A DNA stretch of 64,000 nt. Source: a virus. The notes beneath the pieces are model-generated. The model did not search any database, was not told the DNA's origin, and was given only the letters and a program-made list of their open reading frames with translations. Below, in pieces: positions 54,709 through 63,023 of this stretch (the stretch's first letter is position 1; each line of letters opens with the position of its first letter). The translations under genes were made by a program, and so were the position numbers. The DNA lies in the IMG/VR virus record IMGVR_UViG_3300042402_003111, positions 101,800-165,799 of that record. One strand, 5' to 3'.

Positions 54709-54725
54709 ACAAATTCAAGTATAAT
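54697..54725 (+). promoter_or_regulatory. Promoter of DNA ligase
   Basis: TTGACA at 54697, 17-base spacer, TATAAT at 54720; it begins inside the end of the metalloprotease gene. Confidence 0.8.
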
Positions 54726-54755
54726 CAGCGTATTAACTAATCATATACAAAAACT

Positions 54756-56075
54756 ATGTCCGATCCTTGCCAATATGTTATCACCGCATTAGAAACACAT
54801 AATAGTCGTTTAGACAAGGAAGCCATTATTTTGGTACAAGCTGAACAAGGTAATGACGAATTTTTTAAAGGCGTTCGCCTAGCACTAGATCCAATGGTCA
54901 CATTTGGTGTTAAAAAAGTTCCTAGCCATAGCGGTCCAGACGGCCAAGGACTACCTTGGGAAGTGTTTGAAGATCTGGCAGACAAATTAGCGAAACGTGA
55001 ACTTACCGGTCACGATGCTAAAGACGCTATTGAACTCTGTCTTACTATTGCTAAAAAGAATGAATGGAATGATTGGTATCGTCGTATTCTTATTAAAGAC
55101 CTACGTTGTGGTGTAAGTGAAAAAACAATTAACAAAGTAGTGGAGAAAAAATATGCAGATTACATTATACCTACTTTCAGCTGCCAGCTTGCTCACGATA
55201 GTGCTAATCATGAAGGAAAACTTACAGGTAAAAAATTGGTGGAAGTCAAGTTGGATGGTGTGCGTGTTATTACTGTTGTTTGGCCAGATGGTCGTGTTCT
55301 TCAATTTAGCCGGAATGGCAAAGAGCTTGTAAACTTTGAACACATCAAAGAAGAACTTGCACTAAACGCCAATACATTTACAGAACCAATGGTGCTTGAC
55401 GGTGAAGTTATGAGTTCAAGTTTCCAGGACCTAATGAAACAGGTTCATCGTAAAGACAATGTTGCGGCTAATGATGCAGTCTTGTGGTTATTCGATATTT
55501 TACCGTTGTCAGCTTTTGAATCAGGTATTTTTAATACGATCCAAAGAGACCGTAGTAGCTGGTTGCACAACTGGTATAATAATAAGCTTAACAAGTCGAT
55601 GTCATATGTACGGTGCTTAGATCAAGCTATTGTAGATTTAGATACAGATGAAGGACAAAATCTATTTCGTATGTATAACAAATCTGCTATTGAAAATAAT
55701 TACGAAGGTATTATGATCAAGGATCCCCTGGCTCCTTATGAATGTAAACGTACTACTAGTTGGTTAAAATTAAAACCATTTATCGAAGTTTCATTGGAGG
55801 TCACAGATGTTGAAGAAGGTACTGGAAGGAATGTGGGACGGCTTGGTGCTCTTGTCTGTGAGGGTAATGACGACGCTAGGCACATCAGGGTTAACGTTGG
55901 TTCCGGTTTTAGCGACTCTGATCGCGATACTTTTTGGAATTCACGGAGTTCTCTTTTTGGAAAAATTGTTGAAGTAAGAGCAGACGCCGTGACCCAAAAT
56001 CAAGATGGCAGTTATAGTTTGAGATTTCCAAGATTTCTTCATTTCAGAGGTTTCGAAGTAGGAGAAAAGATATAA
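54756..56075 (+). CDS. ATP-dependent DNA ligase
   Basis: A 439-residue protein of the T4 gp30 type. The nucleotidyltransferase motifs are KLDGVR (motif I, Lys near residue 160), VLDGEVMSS (motif III area), EGIMIKDP (motif IV) and WLKLKPF (motif V), followed by an OB domain ending RFLHFRG. It seals nicks using ATP. Bacterial hosts normally use NAD-dependent ligase, so this is a phage-type enzyme. It has its own strong promoter. Confidence 0.93.
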   Translation: MSDPCQYVITALETHNSRLDKEAIILVQAEQGNDEFFKGVRLALDPMVTFGVKKVPSHSGPDGQGLPWEVFEDLADKLAKRELTGHDAKDAIELCLTIAKKNEWNDWYRRILIKDLRCGVSEKTINKVVEKKYADYIIPTFSCQLAHDSANHEGKLTGKKLVEVKLDGVRVITVVWPDGRVLQFSRNGKELVNFEHIKEELALNANTFTEPMVLDGEVMSSSFQDLMKQVHRKDNVAANDAVLWLFDILPLSAFESGIFNTIQRDRSSWLHNWYNNKLNKSMSYVRCLDQAIVDLDTDEGQNLFRMYNKSAIENNYEGIMIKDPLAPYECKRTTSWLKLKPFIEVSLEVTDVEEGTGRNVGRLGALVCEGNDDARHIRVNVGSGFSDSDRDTFWNSRSSLFGKIVEVRADAVTQNQDGSYSLRFPRFLHFRGFEVGEKI

Positions 56076-56099
56076 TATATCATAACAAAGGAGTTACTT

Positions 56100-56288
56100 A
56101 TGATAACACAAGGATCACTATGGCAAAGTGCGGATGGTAGAAGATTTCAAGTTATTAATGAAGTTGAAGTAGAAGGTAACATGTGGGTTCATTATCGTAG
56201 AATCGATAGTGAGTACGATGAACCTAAAGAGTTTAGTTGTTACACAGAAAGCTTTTTAAGTAGATTTCATCAATTACCACAGAATTAA
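56100..56288 (+). CDS. Small conserved phage protein
   Basis: A 62-residue protein (ITQGSLWQSADGRRFQVINE, MWVHYR, FSCYTESFLSRFHQLP). It resembles a small conserved protein of T4-like cyanophages with the same GSLW...WVxYR...ESFLxRFxxLP order. AAAGGAG precedes the ATG. Unknown function. Confidence 0.6.
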   Translation: MITQGSLWQSADGRRFQVINEVEVEGNMWVHYRRIDSEYDEPKEFSCYTESFLSRFHQLPQN

Positions 56289-56300
56289 AGGAGACACATA

Positions 56301-56972
56301 ATGTTTGTTACAACTTATAAAAGTGCTGCTGAAGTCAATTCAGCAATGATACGTGTTTATCAAAATATGATGATAGCCGTTTTGATTAGTATGGTTACTA
56401 GTTTCATAGTAGGCAATACACCCATGATGATGGCACTGTTTTTCGGAACGCCATTAAAATGGTTGATTATGCTGGCGCCCATTGGATTCATTTTATTTTT
56501 TAGTTTTAAAATGGAAGACCTTAGCAAAGATACGGCCACTATGCTACTATGGGTATTTTCTGTATTAATGGGACTAAGTTTCAGTGCTATTTTTGTAATC
56601 TATACCGGTGCTAGTATTGTTATGTCATTTATGAGCGCAGCTATACTTTTTGGCTGTATGACCTTTTATGGTTATTTTACAAAACGTAGTTTAGAGAGTT
56701 TCGGACAATTTTTGATTGTAGGACTAATTGCTATTTGTATCGCTAGCATTGTTAATATTTTTGTGGGTAGTAGTGTAATGACTACTGTAATCAGTGCGTT
56801 GGCTATCATAATCTTTTTGGGGCTAACCGCTTATGATACACAACGTATTCGTGAAATGGTTAGCTATGATAACAATGGCAATGCTGAGGTAGCCGGAGCC
56901 TTGACTTTGTACTTAGATTTTATTAACATATTCCTTAACCTATTACATCTTTTTGGAAGTAAAAACGAATGA
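56301..56972 (+). CDS. Bax inhibitor-1/YccA family membrane protein
   Basis: A 223-residue protein with six to seven hydrophobic helices (from about residue 22 to 213) and the family end region AYDTQRIREMV then ALTLYLDFINIFLNLL. In bacteria YccA modulates the FtsH protease. A phage copy could protect phage proteins from FtsH or affect lysis timing. AAGGAG precedes the ATG; it overlaps the next gene by four bases. Confidence 0.85.
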   Translation: MFVTTYKSAAEVNSAMIRVYQNMMIAVLISMVTSFIVGNTPMMMALFFGTPLKWLIMLAPIGFILFFSFKMEDLSKDTATMLLWVFSVLMGLSFSAIFVIYTGASIVMSFMSAAILFGCMTFYGYFTKRSLESFGQFLIVGLIAICIASIVNIFVGSSVMTTVISALAIIIFLGLTAYDTQRIREMVSYDNNGNAEVAGALTLYLDFINIFLNLLHLFGSKNE

Positions 56973-57784
56973 GAAATTATTGGACTTGTAGTAAATTTGC
57001 CGATTGGATTCGCGGTACTACCAAACTAAAATGTGGTACCGGAAAAGAATGGAGAGAATGGGAAAAAGCCGCTAAAGAGAAATATCCGATCCGTTGGTGG
57101 CTGGCCGAAGAAGGGTTAGACCATATTCAAGACGTTTGGTGCTGGATTCCGGAAAGAATAAATGATATTAGGTATTACGTTAATAATCGCTGGGTTACTC
57201 GCACTAATTCCCTTACTGCCCATCCCAGAGATATTGCGCCAGGTAATTGGTGTGATGTGGGCAATCGCTTTTTGCCTTGTCTTTTCAACGAGCTTGTGGA
57301 TTTTGTTGAAATAGAGAAAGCGTGGACACACTGTGTTTGGGACGACGATGCTCGTAAGACATTTGGATATCCTTGGTGGCGTCGTTGGTTCCGTCAATGG
57401 CGTTGTCCAGAAGCAGGCATTGCCCATTTAAAATGGGAAATGGAGCTAACCACTGTAGAGTTTCTCGAAGAGGGTGAAAAGCATTTAGCTGAGCCCACTT
57501 ATCAAGCTAAGGCTGCTCGAGAAATTTACGAACTGTACACTTGGTGGAAGGAAATTTATCCAACACGTCCCGATATGTACGATGCCAGCGGGTGGAGTGA
57601 CTACTGCGAAATGCGTCGTGAAAAAGGATATCACTTACTGGACATGGATGATAAAACTCCGGAAGAAGCTGAAATGTGTAACACTGCCTTAGATAAGAGT
57701 CGAGAAATTGAAGCAGCATACAATAAGGAGGATGAAGAGATGATGATTCGTCTTATCAAAGTCCGAGAAAGTCTTTGGACTTAA
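56969..57784 (+). CDS. Conserved phage protein, Trp-rich, unknown
   Basis: A 271-residue protein rich in Trp, with repeated W-x-x-W pairs (WREWEKAAKEKYPIRWW, WWRRWFRQWRC) and acidic C-terminal helices. No TM or signal. No family known. It overlaps the BI-1 gene and is followed by a secreted small protein. Confidence 0.5.
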   Translation: MRNYWTCSKFADWIRGTTKLKCGTGKEWREWEKAAKEKYPIRWWLAEEGLDHIQDVWCWIPERINDIRYYVNNRWVTRTNSLTAHPRDIAPGNWCDVGNRFLPCLFNELVDFVEIEKAWTHCVWDDDARKTFGYPWWRRWFRQWRCPEAGIAHLKWEMELTTVEFLEEGEKHLAEPTYQAKAAREIYELYTWWKEIYPTRPDMYDASGWSDYCEMRREKGYHLLDMDDKTPEEAEMCNTALDKSREIEAAYNKEDEEMMIRLIKVRESLWT

Positions 57785-57790
57785 TAAATA
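57783..57790 (+). promoter_or_regulatory. Late-like AATAAATA element
   Basis: AATAAATA (7 of 8 late matches) begins at the end of the Trp-rich gene and lies 20 bases before the AAAGGAG site of the 57810 gene. Confidence 0.3.
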
Positions 57791-57809
57791 TTCAACAAAG
57801 GAGACCGCT

Positions 57810-58049
57810 ATGAAAATGATCACAGCACTTGTATTAGCCACAGCAGCAACCTTCGCTGTATCAGGTGAAGATAAGAATGTAAAAGTCGATGGCAAGACTT
57901 ATGAAGTTCGTGTACCAAAGTCAGCAAAAATTGACTGTAAGGATGCTAAAAACGCAGATAAAACTGAATGTAAAAAGCAGCCTAAAGAAATGCCGAAAGT
58001 TGAAAAGCCTGTAGTTAAGGCACCAAAAGACGAACCAAAAAAGAAGTAA
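57810..58049 (+). CDS. Small secreted Lys-rich protein
   Basis: A 79-residue protein with signal peptide (MKMITALVLATAATFAVSG), then two Cys and a Lys/Pro-rich tail (PKEMPKVEKPVVKAPKDE). It is periplasmic or on the virion surface. Function unknown. It is followed by a terminator. Confidence 0.5.
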   Translation: MKMITALVLATAATFAVSGEDKNVKVDGKTYEVRVPKSAKIDCKDAKNADKTECKKQPKEMPKVEKPVVKAPKDEPKKK

Positions 58050-58063
58050 TTCGATTAACACGG

Positions 58064-58101
58064 CCCGGACCTCTGATGCATAGCTCATGTTCGGGTTTTT
58101 C
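58064..58101 (+). terminator. Terminator
   Basis: CCCGGAC (58064-58070) pairs with GTTCGGG (58089-58095) around an 18-base loop, then TTTTT. Confidence 0.75.
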
Positions 58102-58115
58102 TATAAGTTTAAAAA

Positions 58116-58340
58116 ATGAACGATTATTCTGCTGTAATATCCGCTATTAACTTTGTTAATAGTGCTTTCTTACTAACTCTTGGAATGATTATAATCATTG
58201 CTGGATTGTTAATTGTTAACAATCTAATAATGAGGTTTTACATTTCCATGGGTATTGCTAAATGGTTAAGGCATACCATTATGAATCCAGCCGAGATGCC
58301 GAAAGAACAGGTTGACAAAAAAGACCCAACCGTGCTATAA
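58116..58340 (+). CDS. Small membrane protein
   Basis: A 74-residue protein with one long hydrophobic segment at about residues 14-38, followed by a basic stretch and an acidic tail. It has no clear ribosome site. The promoter for the next gene lies inside its end. Confidence 0.45.
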   Translation: MNDYSAVISAINFVNSAFLLTLGMIIIIAGLLIVNNLIMRFYISMGIAKWLRHTIMNPAEMPKEQVDKKDPTVL

Positions 58341-58341
58341 T
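58312..58341 (+). promoter_or_regulatory. Strong promoter
   Basis: TTGACA at 58312, 18-base spacer, TATAAT at 58336, reading toward 58370 with AGGAG. Confidence 0.7.
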
Positions 58342-58369
58342 TACTCACAATTAACAACTAGGAGTGATT

Positions 58370-59548
58370 ATGGCTCGCGTTAAAGCTAAAAAAGTCGTTG
58401 TAAAATCCGCAACTTCTAAATCCAAACGAGATACTAGCCCAAATTGGGAAGGTAGTGAAAGTTGGGACATTGACAAGTTTTATGCACATTTTCATAACAG
58501 TTCTTTATACTACCGTTCCGAATACGGTGGCAAAGAACTAAAGCCTCAAGTTATTAAATGGTTAACGCAAAAAGGCGTGGACAAAAGCATTATAGCGTCG
58601 TTTAAGCGTACTAAAGACTGGCGCAGTCATCTTACCATGGGAACTATTGCTTCATGCTTACTGAAGGGTATGCCCGAACAGCGAGCTGATTTTAATCACG
58701 GCAGAAACACTGCGGATTGGTTGTTAGCTCAAGTTAATAAAGTTATAGGTGAGGGCACGTATGACGTTGAAGAAGTAACAGACGATATTGCTAAAACTAC
58801 AACGATACAGCCTAGCATTCAAGATAGACTTCGCGAAGTTGCTATGTCAATGACGGAAGATATTGAAACAGCTATCGAAAATTGGAACGAAGATCCAGAA
58901 ACGTTCGATCCAAAAGCTTTCAAAGTTCTTAACTTGCTAAAAGGTAAAGATGCCAAAGCTGCTCACGCACGTATCATCCGAGACTTTTACTCGGGCAATC
59001 TTGCTGAACTAGAAGAACTAGCTAGTGGACAAGCCGACGAACAATTACGTGAAGCGTATAGTCATCGCAGTAAAAAACAAATTCGAAAGCTTATTGATTT
59101 TTACGCAGAAGTAAATTCTGCATGTACTATGCTCATGCAAGAAAGTAAAATCAATCGTAAGCCACGTGCTAAAAAAGTAGTGCCTGCTGACAAGATTGTT
59201 GCTAAACTCAAATATAAAAAGTCTGACGAACCTTTGAAATTGGTCAGTATTAATCCTGCTGATATTATTGGTTCCAAAGAATTGTGGATTTATAATACTA
59301 AAACTCGTAAATTAGGCAAATATGTAGCTGCCGACTTTAACGAACTTGGTGTTAAGGGTGCTAGTATTACTGGATTCAGTGAGACTCTTAGTGTTCAAAA
59401 AACACTTAGAAAGCCCGCAGACCAACTAAAAGAGTTTAAATCAGCTGGTAAAGTAGCACTACGTAAGTTTCTCGAGGACATAAAAGCTACAGATACTAAA
59501 ATGAATGGTAGAATAAACGAAGAAACAATACTATTAAAAGTACAGTGA
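58370..59548 (+). CDS. Conserved phage protein of unknown function
   Basis: A 392-residue protein starting at ATG 58370 (GTG 58364 is possible). Basic N-terminus (ARVKAKKVVVKSATSK), helical middle, C-terminus with basic repeats (KKVVPADKIVAKLKYKK). No domain is recognised. A DNA- or RNA-binding structural role would fit the charge. Late-like element and hairpin precede the next gene. Confidence 0.55.
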   Translation: MARVKAKKVVVKSATSKSKRDTSPNWEGSESWDIDKFYAHFHNSSLYYRSEYGGKELKPQVIKWLTQKGVDKSIIASFKRTKDWRSHLTMGTIASCLLKGMPEQRADFNHGRNTADWLLAQVNKVIGEGTYDVEEVTDDIAKTTTIQPSIQDRLREVAMSMTEDIETAIENWNEDPETFDPKAFKVLNLLKGKDAKAAHARIIRDFYSGNLAELEELASGQADEQLREAYSHRSKKQIRKLIDFYAEVNSACTMLMQESKINRKPRAKKVVPADKIVAKLKYKKSDEPLKLVSINPADIIGSKELWIYNTKTRKLGKYVAADFNELGVKGASITGFSETLSVQKTLRKPADQLKEFKSAGKVALRKFLEDIKATDTKMNGRINEETILLKVQ

Positions 59549-59554
59549 AATAAG

Positions 59555-59601
59555 TAAGGCCATGGATAAATACTCCAAAAGAGAGTATTTCTATGGCCTT
59601 A
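59555..59601 (+). promoter_or_regulatory. Start-codon hairpin with late-type GATAAATA in 5' arm
   Basis: TAAGGCCAT (59555-59563) pairs with ATGGCCTTA (59593-59601), whose first three bases are the start codon, and AAATACTC (59568) pairs with GAGTATTT (59583) inside. GATAAATA (59565-59572) lies in the 5' arm, so a late start would remove that arm. Confidence 0.65.
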
Positions 59602-60933
59602 AACGTTTATGAACCCCTGAAATTTCGCAGTCAAGGTATATCTGATTTAGCTACACAAGATACCTTGCTTATAACCAACGGTAAAATCACTGTTGCTAAT
59701 GTAGAAGGAACATCGGCTGTTAAAATAACAGCTAATAGTTTTTCTGAATTAGAAAATAAAGGATTTAGTTGGTCCGACGGCAGAAAAAATAAAGGGTTAT
59801 TTTATAAAAAAGAAAGCATCTATTCCGATTTATCAATAGATCTCGATGAGGATCAAAATTATAAAATTTCAAATACTACAGTTTTGTCCTTATACGAATT
59901 AGGAAATACGGTTGTAAAAAGTAATTTAAAAACTGTTGGTACACTTAAAACATTAAAGGTTGCAGGTAATGGAGAATTCGGAGAATTCTTTTATATTAGC
60001 AGTGATCAAAATAAAATAGGCATCAACAACGACAGCCCACAACTAGCTTTAGGAATCAGAGAAAACGGTGTTGATTTAGGTATAGGTAGTTCTAAATCAG
60101 AAACTGGTATTATTGGTACCCTTACTAGCAGTCATTTAGATATAGTTACCGATAATAAGGCGAGAATCACTGTATATAGAAACGGAGAAGTCAGAGTTCA
60201 TGGAAGACTAACTGCTGATGAAATACACACTGAAAAAACAACTTTATTAATTTTTAAAGAAACAGAAACTGTAAGTAATTACGGTAAAGGATTAATGTGG
60301 GCAAATTTAAAAGGTCCTAGCAAGCAATTTGTACTACATAATCAACCAGAAAGATTCTATTCTACTGAATCATTGGACTTGCCTTTAGAAAAGTCGTATA
60401 TGATTGATGGAAGAACAGTTCTAAACAGAAACACTCTTGGACCAAGTGTAACAACAAGTTCGTTAACATCTGTAGGTGTATTGACAGAACTACAAGTAGC
60501 AGGTGATGCTGCGGTAACAAGACGACTTAGTACCAGTCAAATAGAGGTAGGAAATTTTGTTATTGATGAACATCAGATTACATTCCAACAAAATTTTTCT
60601 ATTAAAAATTCTAACATAGTAGATTTTGAATTATCAGACCATATAGTAATAGGAAACTATGAAAATTTATCCAGACCTTTAAACTTATATGGAAACGTAA
60701 CTATAGGTGTATCGGCTCCTCAAGACGGTGTAGCATTGACTGTAGATGGTCCTGTTAGTTTTCAAAGAAAGAAATTTGAAATCGGATCTAATTATCCTTC
60801 ATCCGGTCAATACAATAAAGGAGATATTGTATGGAATGATGATCCTAAACCAACTAGTTATATAGGTTGGGTATGTATTACTCCTGGAACTCCTGGTATC
60901 TGGGCTCCTTTCGGCGCAATAACAAGAACTTAA
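59593..60933 (+). CDS. Tail-fibre/baseplate-like structural protein
   Basis: A 446-residue protein made of beta-repeats and ending in NYPSSGQYNKGDIVWNDDP followed by a terminal IGWVCITPGTPGIWAPFG, a C-terminal form typical of phage fibres and needle-like proteins. Little Cys, rich in Thr/Ser/Asn. The start codon sits in a hairpin carrying a late-type promoter, as expected for a late virion gene. Exact position in the virion is unknown. Confidence 0.75.
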   Translation: MALNVYEPLKFRSQGISDLATQDTLLITNGKITVANVEGTSAVKITANSFSELENKGFSWSDGRKNKGLFYKKESIYSDLSIDLDEDQNYKISNTTVLSLYELGNTVVKSNLKTVGTLKTLKVAGNGEFGEFFYISSDQNKIGINNDSPQLALGIRENGVDLGIGSSKSETGIIGTLTSSHLDIVTDNKARITVYRNGEVRVHGRLTADEIHTEKTTLLIFKETETVSNYGKGLMWANLKGPSKQFVLHNQPERFYSTESLDLPLEKSYMIDGRTVLNRNTLGPSVTTSSLTSVGVLTELQVAGDAAVTRRLSTSQIEVGNFVIDEHQITFQQNFSIKNSNIVDFELSDHIVIGNYENLSRPLNLYGNVTIGVSAPQDGVALTVDGPVSFQRKKFEIGSNYPSSGQYNKGDIVWNDDPKPTSYIGWVCITPGTPGIWAPFGAITRT

Positions 60934-60941
60934 AAAAACAA

Positions 60942-61523
60942 TTGAAAATCTGGGTTATAGGCAATGGGCAAAGTCGAGAAGGCTTTGCCCTTAATCAAAT
61001 TAAAGATCACACTATAGGGTGTAATGCAGTACATAGAGATCACACTTGTGATGAATATGTTGCGGTTGACCGAAGAATGGTTGACGAAATATTAAGAAAC
61101 GAAGCTAACAAAGATAAAACAATTTACACTAGGGAAGATTGGTTTGATAATTATAAACTTACTCAACAAGTAAAATCTTTACCTATATTACCTTTTACCG
61201 GTGTTAATAAAGTAGATCAACCGTTTCATTGGAATAGCGGACCTTATGCAGTTCTGCTTGCTTGTTTAAAAAATCCAAAAAAAATAATACTACTAGGATT
61301 TGACCTTTGGAGTAAAACTAGTTTTATCAATAATATCTATAAAGGAACTGCAAATTATGCAGGCCCTCATGATAGAAGAGTCGCTCCAGATTTTTGGATT
61401 TATCAACTTAAAAAATTATTTGATCATTACTCTAATATCGAGTTTGAACAATTACAACCGGAAGGTTGGAGAATTCCAGAACAGTGGAAGAATATTAAGA
61501 ACTTGACAATAACAAAATTATAA
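60942..61523 (+). CDS. Sialyltransferase/DUF115-like protein
   Basis: A protein of about 193 residues. The start is uncertain: TTG 60942 is most natural, but ATG 60867 or 60873 would overlap the fibre gene. Segments WVIGNGQSREGFALNQIKDH, GCNAVHRDH, YVAVDRRM and KIILLGFDLW resemble DUF115/sialyltransferase-like proteins that modify surface glycans or fibres. It lies next to a fibre-like gene and sugar enzymes, so glycan modification is plausible. Confidence 0.55.
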   Translation: MKIWVIGNGQSREGFALNQIKDHTIGCNAVHRDHTCDEYVAVDRRMVDEILRNEANKDKTIYTREDWFDNYKLTQQVKSLPILPFTGVNKVDQPFHWNSGPYAVLLACLKNPKKIILLGFDLWSKTSFINNIYKGTANYAGPHDRRVAPDFWIYQLKKLFDHYSNIEFEQLQPEGWRIPEQWKNIKNLTITKL

Positions 61524-61532
61524 GTATATAAT
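61503..61532 (+). promoter_or_regulatory. Promoter (first of two) before the QueD-like gene
   Basis: TTGACA at 61503, 18-base spacer, TATAAT at 61527. It starts inside the end of the preceding gene. Confidence 0.65.
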
Positions 61533-61590
61533 AACGCATAGCGGCCTTTCTGGCTTTCATTCCCGCTTTACAAATTCTGCAAGCCTATGC
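61533..61590 (+). promoter_or_regulatory. Leader hairpin between the two promoters
   Basis: GCATAG (about 61535) pairs with CTATGC (61585); inside, GCGG pairs with CCGC and GCC-TTTCT-GGC forms an inner hairpin. It would be in transcripts from the first promoter only. Whether it is a riboswitch is unknown. Confidence 0.35.
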
Positions 61591-61596
61591 TATAAT
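61567..61596 (+). promoter_or_regulatory. Promoter (second of two) before the QueD-like gene
   Basis: TTTACA at 61567, 18-base spacer, TATAAT at 61591, with AGGAG before ATG 61615. Confidence 0.6.
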
Positions 61597-61614
61597 TAAC
61601 ATAGGAGAATAAGC

Positions 61615-62208
61615 ATGTCGCAAGAAAACAAAACAATACATTATATTGATGTAGCCAATATGAGCTCAGAAGAAGCAGCGGCTCACCTTGAAACTATTCG
61701 AAGAGCATTTGCTCGTAATAGAACTTACAAATATACCAGTACCAAAGAATATCACGACGCATTTCCATGTGCCTATCGACAATGGCGTGCGGATAGTCAT
61801 TGTAATCTAATTCATGGCTATTCATTTAGCATGAAGTTTTACTTTGGCACAGACGATTTAGATGTGCGTAATTGGGCAGCTGACTATGGCGGTCTCAAAG
61901 AACTTAAAAAAATTCTAGAAGATCAATTTGATCACACATTAATTGTAGCACAAGATGATCCAGAAATGGAAACATTCCAACTTCTGAAAGAACGCAACAT
62001 GGCCAAGATTGTTGTGCTGCCTCGATTAGGCTGCGAAGGTCTTGCTGACATGCTGTACAAGTATGTTAATGGTGTTTACATTCCAGAAATGTGGGGTCCA
62101 GGCGAAGCAGAACGTCTTTGGTGTTATCGAGTAGAAGTGCGCGAAACACAGAGCAATATGGCTTTTAGAGAAGGCCATAGAGAATGGAATGAGGATTTAT
62201 TTGTGTGA
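61615..62208 (+). CDS. queD: 6-carboxytetrahydropterin synthase-like (QueD/PTPS fold)
   Basis: A 197-residue protein. HCNLIHGYSFSMKFYF near residue 63 gives zinc His ligands, DHTLIV near residue 108 the catalytic His, and RVEVRETQSNMA the C-terminal beta-strand. The usual H-x-x-x-H-G-H is H-x4-H-G-Y here. QueD makes a preQ0 precursor from a dihydroneopterin triphosphate. Phages use preQ0 pathways for 7-deazaguanine DNA modification. No queC, queE or folE lies in the window. It overlaps kdsA. Confidence 0.75.
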   Translation: MSQENKTIHYIDVANMSSEEAAAHLETIRRAFARNRTYKYTSTKEYHDAFPCAYRQWRADSHCNLIHGYSFSMKFYFGTDDLDVRNWAADYGGLKELKKILEDQFDHTLIVAQDDPEMETFQLLKERNMAKIVVLPRLGCEGLADMLYKYVNGVYIPEMWGPGEAERLWCYRVEVRETQSNMAFREGHREWNEDLFV

Positions 62209-63023
62209 TTACAATTAAGAACTTTAAAATAGGTAAAGGCCAACCATTAACTGTTATTGCTGGTCCGTGTCAAATTGAATCACTACAACATGCCTTGATG
62301 ATAGCCGAAACTGTAAAAGAAATTACAGATAGATTAGGTATGAACTTTATCTATAAGAGCAGTTTTGATAAAGCTAATAGAACTAGTATAAGCACTAAAA
62401 GAGGTCCAGGTATCAAAGAAGGCCTTGATGTTATGTTTGGAGTGAAACAAAATTTAAATGTTGCTACACTTACAGATATTCATCATCCTGAACAAGCCGT
62501 ACTCTGTAAAGAAGCTAATATTGATGTTTTACAAATTCCAGCTTTTCTATCTAGACAGACAGACTTATTATTAGCAGCAGGAGAAACAGGCCTTGCTGTT
62601 AATATTAAAAAAGGCCAATTTATGGCTCCGAACGATATCAGTAAAGCTGCTGAAAAAATTGCCAGTACTGGTAATAATCGTATTATGTTATGTGAAAGAG
62701 GAGTAACACATGGATACAATAATCTTGTGGTTGACATGCGTAGTCTACCTATTATGGAACGTTCTGGTTATCCCGTGGTCTTTGATTGTACTCACAGTGT
62801 ACAACAGCCTGGAGGAATGGGAACAAGCTCAGGTGGAGATAGATCAATGGTCCCATACTTGGCGAGGGCGGCTGTAGCCACTGGTTGTGTAAATGCAGTT
62901 TTTATAGAAACACATGAGAATCCAAATTCTGCACCAAGTGATGGCCCTAATATGATACCATTAAACGAATTAAGAGATCTATTAGAAAGTATAAAAAAAG
63001 TTTACGAGGCAGTTAATGGATAA
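62205..63023 (+). CDS. kdsA: 3-deoxy-8-phosphooctulonate synthase
   Basis: A 272-residue protein starting at GTG 62205 (overlapping the upstream stop by four bases). KdsA signatures include AGPCQIES near residue 19, YKSSFDKANRTS near residue 50, TDIHHPEQA and the metal/phosphoenolpyruvate region FDCTHSVQQPGG. It condenses PEP and arabinose-5-phosphate to KDO-8-phosphate for LPS. A phage kdsA may alter the LPS core, for example to prevent superinfection. It overlaps the glycosyltransferase by eight bases. Confidence 0.93.
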   Translation: MITIKNFKIGKGQPLTVIAGPCQIESLQHALMIAETVKEITDRLGMNFIYKSSFDKANRTSISTKRGPGIKEGLDVMFGVKQNLNVATLTDIHHPEQAVLCKEANIDVLQIPAFLSRQTDLLLAAGETGLAVNIKKGQFMAPNDISKAAEKIASTGNNRIMLCERGVTHGYNNLVVDMRSLPIMERSGYPVVFDCTHSVQQPGGMGTSSGGDRSMVPYLARAAVATGCVNAVFIETHENPNSAPSDGPNMIPLNELRDLLESIKKVYEAVNG

